Assembly: GCA_938046705.1 (NCBI GenBank)
Contig: CALIWP010000229.1
Location: forward strand, 1 to 12,145
Origin: an uncultured Campylobacter sp.
Lineage (GTDB): Bacteria; Campylobacterota; Campylobacteria; Campylobacterales; Campylobacteraceae
Length of the DNA stretch: 12,145 nucleotides
Direction of reading: 5' to 3'
Shown in pieces: positions 6,490 to 12,145 of the stretch. Under the pieces are notes generated by a model. It saw only the letters and a list, made by a program, of their open reading frames with translations. It was not told where the DNA came from and ran no database searches. The stretch's first letter is position 1. Each line of letters begins with the position of its first letter. Made by a program: the position numbers and the translations under genes.

Positions 6490-6956
6490 AATGCCTCCAT
6501 TTTGATACTATTCGCGAAGCAAACTTCCATACACTGTGCGCAGCCCGTGCATTTTTGATTTACGCTCGGACGAAAAACGCCTAAAAAATCGATCGCTCTA
6601 AATTTGCAAATATCCTGACAGCTACAGCAAATCGTGCCGTTCCAAGCAAGACAACTATGCACGTCGATAAAAATTTTAGCTTCTATAGTAGCTGCGAATT
6701 TTAAATTTAAAACCTCTCGTCCCGCCTCTTCGCAAGCGAGCGCACACTCTTTACAAAAGTTACAACCCAAGGACTTAAATTTAAAATTTATTCTTTCATT
6801 TTCAAAGCTTAAAAGCTCTCTATCGCAAGCACTAACGCAAGGCGCTTCGCAATCAGCACAGTTAAATTCTCCACAAAAATAAGGCGGAGCGATAAATTTT
6901 TGAGCGGTTTTGCCGCCCAAAAATTTAGTAAATAGCTCGCGTCTAGATACGCTCAC
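6486..6956 (-). CDS. napF: NapF, cytoplasmic [4Fe-4S] protein of the nap system
   Basis: A 156-aa ferredoxin-like protein. Cys clusters in order: C33-x2-C36-x3-C40-x3-C44 (atypical first group, with C28 just before); C65-x2-C68-x2-C71-x3-C75; C102, C110, C111, C113 and C117 (irregular); and C136-x2-C139-x2-C142-x3-C146. Two groups are canonical [4Fe-4S] motifs and the others could complete further clusters. The N-terminus has SRRELF but no hydrophobic export core, consistent with a cytoplasmic protein. NapF family members are thought to act in NapA maturation. Translation starts at a GTG (6956) that overlaps the napB TGA in GTGA, so it depends on coupling to napB. Gene order B-F-L matches Wolinella succinogenes; C. 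jejuni, as I recall, lacks napF. Confidence 0.88.
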   Translation of the reverse strand: MSVSRRELFTKFLGGKTAQKFIAPPYFCGEFNCADCEAPCVSACDRELLSFENERINFKFKSLGCNFCKECALACEEAGREVLNLKFAATIEAKIFIDVHSCLAWNGTICCSCQDICKFRAIDFLGVFRPSVNQKCTGCAQCMEVCFANSIKMEAL

Positions 6957-7552
6957 CTAACGCCTTCGTTTAGTACGTCTAACAGATTGGAATGCTGAGA
7001 CGAGTTAGCGTCGCGGTACTCCGGCTTAAAGTTATTTTTAAACTTAGCCTCTACGTTCGCCTGCGGTACGTGGCACGTAGTGCAGTTAAAGCGGTCGTCG
7101 CTAAGCTTACCGTCGAGATCTTTTTTGTTCCTTATGCTATAAAGGTGCGATTTTGGGATCGCAGTCGCGCCGACGTCTTTTGCGACTTCAGGCATATGGC
7201 ACGTAACGCACATATTATTATCCGCAGTTATCGGTATCAAACCCTCTAAATCATGAGGTATCATCGGCGGTGCGTTTTCAAAAGAACGCTCGTATCTTTG
7301 CGCTTCGCCCGCGGCAGGTTTCGTCCAGTTGATATCGGCTAGCTTTACCTCTTCTTCGTCCATAACGTCGTTAGCCGAACGCAAAATGTTTAGATCCTTA
7401 GCTTCTTTGCTATCGGCTAATTTTGATTTATTTTTTTGCTCTACTTTTTGAGTTTGTACGGAGCTAGAGGTTTTTTGTTCTTCTTTAGCTTCGGCATATC
7501 CCGAAAATACGAGGACGGCGCACGCCAATCCCGCCAAAATTCTCGCCTTCAT
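6953..7552 (-). CDS. napB: NapB, dihaem cytochrome c subunit of periplasmic nitrate reductase
   Basis: A 199-aa periplasmic electron-transfer subunit that passes electrons to NapA. A Sec signal peptide covers residues 1 to about 22 (ending YAEA). Two CxxCH haem motifs are visible, CVTCH at 115-119 and CTTCH at 157-161. H100 (MIPHDLEGL) and H136 (KSHLY) sit where the distal haem ligands are expected, giving bis-His haems. NapB-typical blocks RSFENAPPMIPH and FNCTTCHVPQ support the call. About 50 residues between the signal and the conserved domain are rich in Lys, Glu, Gln and Ser and look like a flexible linker. The ATG at 7552 overlaps the napH stop by 4 nt (ATGA). The 3' end overlaps the napF GTG. 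Confidence 0.95.
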   Translation of the reverse strand: MKARILAGLACAVLVFSGYAEAKEEQKTSSSVQTQKVEQKNKSKLADSKEAKDLNILRSANDVMDEEEVKLADINWTKPAAGEAQRYERSFENAPPMIPHDLEGLIPITADNNMCVTCHMPEVAKDVGATAIPKSHLYSIRNKKDLDGKLSDDRFNCTTCHVPQANVEAKFKNNFKPEYRDANSSQHSNLLDVLNEGVR

Positions 7553-8349
7553 TGATTTTTCTCCTTTAGTAAATTTCTAATGTTAAATTTGAGCGCGTCG
7601 TCATCGCAGACGTCGATACAGCGTCCGCAGCTGATGCACTCGCTCGATGTTATAAACCCGCTTTGCTTGCCGATAATGCCGAGCACTTGGTTTTCCGGGC
7701 AGATTAGCTTACACTTCATGCAGTTAGTACAGCTAGCCGCGTCGTGCTTTACTCTGATAAGGGCAAATTTGCCGGATATCGCGTAAAAAGCACCCAGCGG
7801 ACAAAGCTTTGAGCAGACTAATCTATCGCCGATAAACGCGTCTATCGCAAACACTCCAAACGCCACAAACAGCCACAACGTGCCGCCGTAGATGACGCCG
7901 CGCTGAATAATGCCGATAAAGCTAATGCCCTCAAACGCCGGAGCCGAAGTGACTAGCGAGATAAAAAGCGTAAATCCCAAAACGTAATATCTCGCGCTTC
8001 TCGTGAAATTTACGAATTTTTTATCTTTATCGTAGCCAAGCTTTACTCTGACCCAGCGAGCGGTTTCGGTGATGATGTTTACCGGGCAAACCCAGCTGCA
8101 AAAGGCGCGCGGAGCGACAATCGCGTAAAAAGCAAACACGATAGCAGCTCCCACAAGCGCACCCGAAGCGATACTAAAACTAGCTAAATATAACTGCAAA
8201 ACGGCAAACGGATCGCTAAGAGGAACGACTCCGAAAAGCAAAGACGAACTGAGATTGCCTTGTAAAATTTTAATTCCGTAGTAGTTGCTCGCAAAAAACA
8301 GCCCTAGGATCAAAATTTGACTTATCCTTCTTAAAATCAAATACTTCAT
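7549..8349 (-). CDS. napH: NapH, membrane Fe-S quinol dehydrogenase subunit
   Basis: A 266-aa inner-membrane protein that with NapG oxidises menaquinol and feeds electrons toward NapB. Four hydrophobic segments lie roughly at 10-28, 60-80, 121-137 and 153-172. Two CxxxCP motifs of the NapH/NosR family are present, C84-SWV-C88-P and C179-SKL-C183-P. The cytoplasmic C-terminus carries two canonical [4Fe-4S] sites, C207/C210/C213/C217 and C238/C241/C244/C248. A short Lys-rich tail ends the protein. No napC gene occurs in the cluster, so NapGH is the likely quinol entry point, as in other Campylobacterota. Start and stop overlap napG and napB by 4 nt each (ATGA). Confidence 0.95.
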   Translation of the reverse strand: MKYLILRRISQILILGLFFASNYYGIKILQGNLSSSLLFGVVPLSDPFAVLQLYLASFSIASGALVGAAIVFAFYAIVAPRAFCSWVCPVNIITETARWVRVKLGYDKDKKFVNFTRSARYYVLGFTLFISLVTSAPAFEGISFIGIIQRGVIYGGTLWLFVAFGVFAIDAFIGDRLVCSKLCPLGAFYAISGKFALIRVKHDAASCTNCMKCKLICPENQVLGIIGKQSGFITSSECISCGRCIDVCDDDALKFNIRNLLKEKNQ

Positions 8350-9110
8350 AGCAAATCTCCGCTATTTAGATAGTCGTTTAGCTTTTTCTCGTCGGTTTTA
8401 AACTCTTTTGGTTCAGCGTCTTTTAGCTTTTTATCCGCGCCCTCGACCCAGCCTTTTACGTACTGTTCGTTGCTAGAGCCCAGCCCGATCTCGCGCGGAA
8501 GCACGAAGATAGAGGCTTTTGGCGTCACGCAAACTTGCTCGCACATGCCGCAGCCCGTGCAGTAGTCGGCGTCCACGACTGGTTTAAAAAACGCGTGCTT
8601 TTGCGTGCGTTCGTTACGGACGTACTCAAGCCTTAACGCTTTATCTATCAAAGGACAGGCGCGGTAGCAAGCATCACAGCGAAGTCCCTCGTAAGCGATG
8701 CAGAAATTTGGATCCAGCACCGCGATACCCATTTGCGCTTTGTTTATATTTAGCTTGCCGTTATCCTCGCTCACTAGCTTCGTATCTAGCGCGCCGGTCG
8801 GACAGGCGACCGTGCACGGGATATCCGGGCACATATAGCAAGGGATATTTCGCGGAGTATAAAACGGAGTGCCGTAAGGCAATCCGTCGTCTAAATCCGC
8901 AAGCTTAAGCGTATCCCAAGGACAGGCTTCTACGCAAAGCCCGCAGCGTATGCACTCACTAAGGAAATTTTTCTCCTTCAAAGCACCCGGCGGCCTGATG
9001 AGTAGAGTTTGGGCTTTAGCCGTCGTTTGTGTACTCCAGATAAAGCCGCCTGCGAGAACCAAACTAATCGCTTTTAACCCAAATTTTAAAGCCTCTCTTC
9101 TATTTTGCAT
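8346..9110 (-). CDS. napG: NapG, periplasmic ferredoxin-type subunit of the quinol dehydrogenase
   Basis: A 254-aa protein with a twin-arginine signal (NRREALKFG at 3-11, hydrophobic core 14-25). It is therefore exported folded with its Fe-S clusters and held at the membrane by NapH. Four [4Fe-4S] groups are visible: C53/C56/C59/C63; C91/C94/C99/C103; C137/C145/C148/C152; and C184/C187/C190/C194. Spacing matches the NapG/MauM family. It should relay electrons from NapH to NapB. The ATG at 9110 follows the napA stop by 2 nt, with AAGG from the end of napA about 8 nt upstream. The stop overlaps napH. A Lys/Glu-rich C-terminal tail follows the last cluster. Confidence 0.95.
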   Translation of the reverse strand: MQNRREALKFGLKAISLVLAGGFIWSTQTTAKAQTLLIRPPGALKEKNFLSECIRCGLCVEACPWDTLKLADLDDGLPYGTPFYTPRNIPCYMCPDIPCTVACPTGALDTKLVSEDNGKLNINKAQMGIAVLDPNFCIAYEGLRCDACYRACPLIDKALRLEYVRNERTQKHAFFKPVVDADYCTGCGMCEQVCVTPKASIFVLPREIGLGSSNEQYVKGWVEGADKKLKDAEPKEFKTDEKKLNDYLNSGDLL

Positions 9111-9112
9111 TA

Positions 9113-11899
9113 TTAAGCCTTGTAAATTTTAACCGCGCATTTTTTATAGTCGGTCTCTTTTGATAGCGGACAAGTCGCGTCAAGAGTAACTTTGTTAATA
9201 AATACGTTTTCGTCAAACCACGGCACGTAAACTAGACCCATCGGCGGTTTATTTCGTCCGCGCAGATCGATTCTTGCTTTTACCTTACCGCGGCGAGACT
9301 CGATCCAAACTACGTCGTTATGTTGTAAATTTAGCTTTTGCGCATCGCCCTCGTGCATGTAGCAAAGCGCTTCAGGTACGGCGCGGTAAAGCTCCGGAAC
9401 GCGCATCGTCATAGTGCCTGAGTGCCAGTGTTCTAACACGCGGCCCGTGCATAGCCATAGCGGATAGGTATCGTCGGGCATCTCGCAAGGATCCATATAA
9501 GGACGGAAGAAAATTTTGGCCTTATTAGCGATAGAAAATTTCTCGTCTCCGCTAGTTACTTTGGTCAAATCGCCTTTTTGCAACTTGGCTTTTTTATTGC
9601 CGTAGAATGCAAACTGCTTGCCGTCTTCGGCAAATTTCTTCGCGTACGGATCGTATTTGGCGTTAAATCTCCACTGAGTTTCTTTACCGTCTACGACGGG
9701 CCACCTTAGCCCGCGCACTTTGTGATAGGTATCAAAGTCCGCCAGATCGTGTCCGTGACCGGAGCCAAATTTGCGGTAGTCTTCCCAAAGATATTTTTGA
9801 ACGAAAAATCCGTAACCCTCAAATACCTTGCCGTCTGAGCCGACTACTTTTCTGCTGTCGCCAAAAACTTCAGAGTTATCAAAATCTTCCATTATCGCGT
9901 CTTTTGCAGGATAGCTCTTAGCCTCTTCGTTTGCAAAAAGCACGTCAAATAGCGTATCTTCTTCGCTATAACCCATAGCTTTTGCCTCGTCTAGCACGCT
10001 TGGAAGCGTTAGCTTATCATCCACTTTTTGTTCGCCCCAAACCTCTTTTAGCTTAAAGCGCTTAGCAAATTCCAGCATTTGCCACGTGTCGCTCATCGCT
10101 TCGCCTACCGGAAGGACTTGCTGACGCCAGTGCTGCGTTCGGCGCTCGGCATTACCGTACGCACCCCATTTTTCGTAAATCATCGCAGTAGGCAAGATTA
10201 GATCGGCAACCTTAGCCGAGATGCCCGGATACGGGTCTGAGACGATGATAAAGTTATCCATCTCGCGAGCGGCTTTTATCCAGTGGTTTGCGTTTGCGGT
10301 ATTTTGCCACGGGTTATTTACCTGCACCCACGCCCATTTCATCTTTCCGTCTTCCATATCGCGCATCATTTTTACGTAGTGGGAGGCGACTTTCGGATTT
10401 AGCGTGTTTTTAGGAAGTTTCCAAATTTTCTCGCTTATTTCGCGGTGTTCGGCGTTATCTACGACCATATCCGCAGGCAAGCGGTGAACGAAAGTACCGA
10501 CCTCGCGTGCCGTTCCGCATGCGCTTGGTTGTCCGGTTAGCGAGAAAGCGCCCTCGCCCGGTTTTGCTTGTTTACCAAGTAGCATATGCACCATATAGGC
10601 TTGCTCGTTTACCCAAGTGCCGCGTTGATGCTGGTTAAAGCCCATCGTCCAAAAGCTAACTACTTTTCTACCTTTTTCGATGTACCAGTCGGCTAGTTGC
10701 TTTAGTTTTTTCTTAAATTCTTCCAAATCCTCATTTGGATCGCCTTTTATTAGCGGAGCGGAGAAGTCAAGCGTATAAGGTTTAAGAGCTTCTTTAAATT
10801 CCTCAAACGTGATTTGCCAGTGTTTGCCCGCGGTAGCCGTATTTTTATTTTCCATCACGTCGCCCTCTTTATAGCCTAGATAGCCCAGAGTCACGCCTTC
10901 GTTTTTGCTTAAAGTCTTTTTAAGTTCGGTCTCGATGACGTCTTTTTCGGTATTGTAGTTAGGGTGATTTGGATTATTTCTAAGCCCATAGCCGATATCG
11001 GCAGGTCCCGTCGCAAATACGCAGTGGCTATTTACGTAGTCCCAATCAATGGCTTCAGGATGATTATAAACGATCTCGTGAGCGATGTAGTTCCAGATAG
11101 CAACGTCGCTTGAAGGAGCGAAAATAATCTCGGAATCGGCGATATTTGACGTTCTAGTCGAATACGTGCTTAAATTTACGACCTTTACGCGCTCGGGATT
11201 GCTTAGCTTTTTATCGCTTACGCGCGCCCAAAGTATCGGGTGCATCTCGGCCATATTAGCGCCCCAAGCCACGATAGTATCGGTTAGCTCTATGTCGTCG
11301 TAGCAGCCCGCAGGCTCGTCGATACCGAAAGTCTGCATAAATCCGACGACCGCGGACGCCATACAGTGGCGAGCATTCGGGTCAATAGAGTTGCTTCTAA
11401 TACCCGCTTTCCATAGTTTGACGGCTGCATAACCCTCTAAAATAGTGTATTGACCCGAGCCAAAAACGCAGGCTGAGTGTACGCCGTTTTTCTTCATGGT
11501 CTCTTTATATTTTTCCGCCATGATGTCAAAGGCTTTTTCCCAGCTAATAGGCTTAAATTTGCCCTTTTTGTCAAATTCACCCTTTTCGTTCACGCGCAAA
11601 AGCGGCTGAGTGATGCGGTCTGCGCCGTACATGATCTTGGCGTTAAAGTAGCCTTTGATGCAGTTTAGGCCGCGGTTTACTGGTGCTTCAGGGTCGCCCT
11701 TCACTGCTACGATTTTGCCATCTTTGGTTGCGATCATTACGCCGCAGCCAGTTCCGCAGAACCTACATGCAGCCTTATCCCAGCGCCAGCCCTTTTCAGC
11801 TGCGTTTTGCGCAGCTGCCATAGAGCTAGGCAGCGCTATACCGGCACTCGCGCAAGCAGCCGAAGCGGCGGCGCTTTTTATAAAATCTCGTCGATCCAT
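9113..11899 (-). CDS. napA: NapA, periplasmic nitrate reductase catalytic subunit
   Basis: A 928-aa molybdoenzyme reducing nitrate to nitrite in the periplasm, close to the usual length for Campylobacter NapA. A twin-arginine signal (DRRDFIKSA at 2-10, then an Ala-rich core to about 30) directs export after cofactor loading. One [4Fe-4S] cluster is ligated by C45, C48, C52 and C80. K82 follows in CIKG, the conserved electron-relay Lys. C179 in [10 protein letters not shown] is the expected Mo-ligating Cys. Bis-MGD-binding blocks occur later, including [14 protein letters not shown] and, near 819-828, [10 protein letters not shown]. The ATG at 11899 has a strong GAGGAG site. It is first in the seven-gene operon, as in other Campylobacterota, and is preceded by a likely FNR/CRP-type control region. 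No missing key residue was seen. Confidence 0.97.
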   Translation of the reverse strand: MDRRDFIKSAAASAACASAGIALPSSMAAAQNAAEKGWRWDKAACRFCGTGCGVMIATKDGKIVAVKGDPEAPVNRGLNCIKGYFNAKIMYGADRITQPLLRVNEKGEFDKKGKFKPISWEKAFDIMAEKYKETMKKNGVHSACVFGSGQYTILEGYAAVKLWKAGIRSNSIDPNARHCMASAVVGFMQTFGIDEPAGCYDDIELTDTIVAWGANMAEMHPILWARVSDKKLSNPERVKVVNLSTYSTRTSNIADSEIIFAPSSDVAIWNYIAHEIVYNHPEAIDWDYVNSHCVFATGPADIGYGLRNNPNHPNYNTEKDVIETELKKTLSKNEGVTLGYLGYKEGDVMENKNTATAGKHWQITFEEFKEALKPYTLDFSAPLIKGDPNEDLEEFKKKLKQLADWYIEKGRKVVSFWTMGFNQHQRGTWVNEQAYMVHMLLGKQAKPGEGAFSLTGQPSACGTAREVGTFVHRLPADMVVDNAEHREISEKIWKLPKNTLNPKVASHYVKMMRDMEDGKMKWAWVQVNNPWQNTANANHWIKAAREMDNFIIVSDPYPGISAKVADLILPTAMIYEKWGAYGNAERRTQHWRQQVLPVGEAMSDTWQMLEFAKRFKLKEVWGEQKVDDKLTLPSVLDEAKAMGYSEEDTLFDVLFANEEAKSYPAKDAIMEDFDNSEVFGDSRKVVGSDGKVFEGYGFFVQKYLWEDYRKFGSGHGHDLADFDTYHKVRGLRWPVVDGKETQWRFNAKYDPYAKKFAEDGKQFAFYGNKKAKLQKGDLTKVTSGDEKFSIANKAKIFFRPYMDPCEMPDDTYPLWLCTGRVLEHWHSGTMTMRVPELYRAVPEALCYMHEGDAQKLNLQHNDVVWIESRRGKVKARIDLRGRNKPPMGLVYVPWFDENVFINKVTLDATCPLSKETDYKKCAVKIYKA

Positions 11900-11946
11900 T
11901 TTTTCTCCTCGTTTATTTTTTAAGATAGTTCTTAAAAATCAGGCGA

Positions 11947-11952
11947 ATATTA
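11947..11952 (-). promoter_or_regulatory. Candidate -10 element of the nap operon
   Basis: Minus-strand TAATAT (4/6 to TATAAT) 47 nt upstream of the napA ATG, implying a start near 11940 and a leader of about 41 nt. The match is weak, as is typical of activator-dependent promoters. It gains support from the FNR-like box centred 41.5 bp upstream of that start. TATCTT at 11927-11922 is an alternative. Confidence 0.4.
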
Positions 11953-11974
11953 ACCGTTACAACCTAAATTTAAG

Positions 11975-11988
11975 TTGATTAAAAACAA
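11975..11988. promoter_or_regulatory. FNR/CRP-type operator upstream of napA
   Basis: Plus strand TTGAT-TAAA-AACAA (minus strand TTGTT-TTTA-ATCAA) matches the FNR consensus TTGAT-N4-ATCAA at 9 of 10 positions. Its centre (11981.5) lies at -41.5 relative to the start implied by the candidate -10 at 11952-11947, the class II activator position. Campylobacterota use CRP/FNR-family regulators of the Nss type for nitrogen-oxide genes. Which protein binds here is unknown. Confidence 0.45.
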
Positions 11989-12145
11989 TTAGTTCTTTAG
12001 CAATATTTGGCATTCAGACTAAGACCAAAATTATCTTTATTTTGCCTATTTTAGGGGTAAAGCTTAAAATTACGAATAAATATATTTTTTTATATTTAGT
12101 AAATTTGATATTCTTTTTGATAACAAAACCCATAATATTTCAGAA
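11989..12145. other. AT-rich region upstream of the nap operon
   Basis: No gene was seen. It holds a 7-bp inverted repeat AAATATA / TATATTT with a T6 centre (12078-12097) and a near-perfect 14-bp palindrome TTTTGATAACAAAA (12115-12128). Both are AT-rich enough to be chance, but they could be bent DNA or operators for nap or for a gene beyond the window edge. Confidence 0.3.

Noticed and set aside
6634..9132. Several plus-strand open frames within napF, napB, napH and napG
   Set aside because: All are mirror frames of genes with clear Cys motifs and operon overlaps on the minus strand.
11950..11962. NssR-type box (TTAAC-N4-GTTAA) suggested by TTAACCGTTACAA
   Set aside because: Only the first half-site matches; the second half reads ACAAC at the required spacing.
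11655..11978. Plus-strand open frame running out of napA into its upstream region
   Set aside because: Most of it is antisense to the conserved NapA N-terminus; the remaining part is AT-rich spacer with no protein-like character.
1..12145. tRNA, rRNA, CRISPR array or complete insertion sequence
   Set aside because: Both strands were read; no cloverleaf, regularly spaced repeats or intact transposase with terminal repeats was seen.

Overview
The window looks like chromosomal DNA of a Campylobacter species (Campylobacterota). The grounds are a NapC-less nap cluster in the order napA-G-H-B-F-L-D, two major-outer-membrane-protein (MOMP/PorA-type) porins with the characteristic Campylobacter signal peptide and mature N-terminus, and frequent AAATTT-rich codons and spacers. 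The nap genes look richer in GC than C. jejuni would be. Together with napF, which as I recall C. jejuni lacks, this suggests a species of the rectus/showae/curvus/concisus group; that assignment is inference. Every intact gene lies on the minus strand, so transcription runs from high to low coordinates.

Layout in the direction of transcription. At 12145-11900 is the AT-rich control region of the nap operon, with a 9/10 match to an FNR/CRP-type box (11975-11988) placed where a class II activator would sit relative to a weak -10 element. At 11899-5174 is the periplasmic nitrate reductase operon: napA (catalytic subunit), napG and napH (quinol-oxidising Fe-S module that replaces NapC), napB (dihaem cytochrome c), napF (cytoplasmic Fe-S protein), napL (exported beta-propeller-like protein) and napD (chaperone binding the NapA Tat signal). 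A 2-nt gap separates napA and napG, and all five later junctions are 4-nt start/stop overlaps. A stem-loop with the napD stop codon in its loop ends this block.

At 5104-4015 are a conserved hypothetical protein and a small lipoprotein whose start overlaps the end of the preceding gene. They have a TATAAT element of their own and end in a good intrinsic terminator (about 3926-3951). At 3710-509 are two paralogous MOMP porins flanking a mono-haem c-type cytochrome. Each gene here has a recognisable or candidate terminator. The cytochrome promoter is fused into the terminator stem of the preceding porin. The low-coordinate end (about 18-407) holds a decayed plus-strand coding relic that may be an IS1595-type transposase.

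Functionally, menaquinol electrons would pass NapH -> NapG -> NapB -> NapA to reduce nitrate in the periplasm, while NapD and NapF assist NapA maturation. The porins are general outer-membrane channels, and the cytochrome is a periplasmic electron carrier of unknown partner. I saw no tRNA, rRNA, CRISPR array or complete mobile element, and no clear undescribed multi-gene system. The best leads are the two uncharacterised genes downstream of napD, the overlapping terminator/promoter at 2467-2504, and the FNR-like box upstream of napA.
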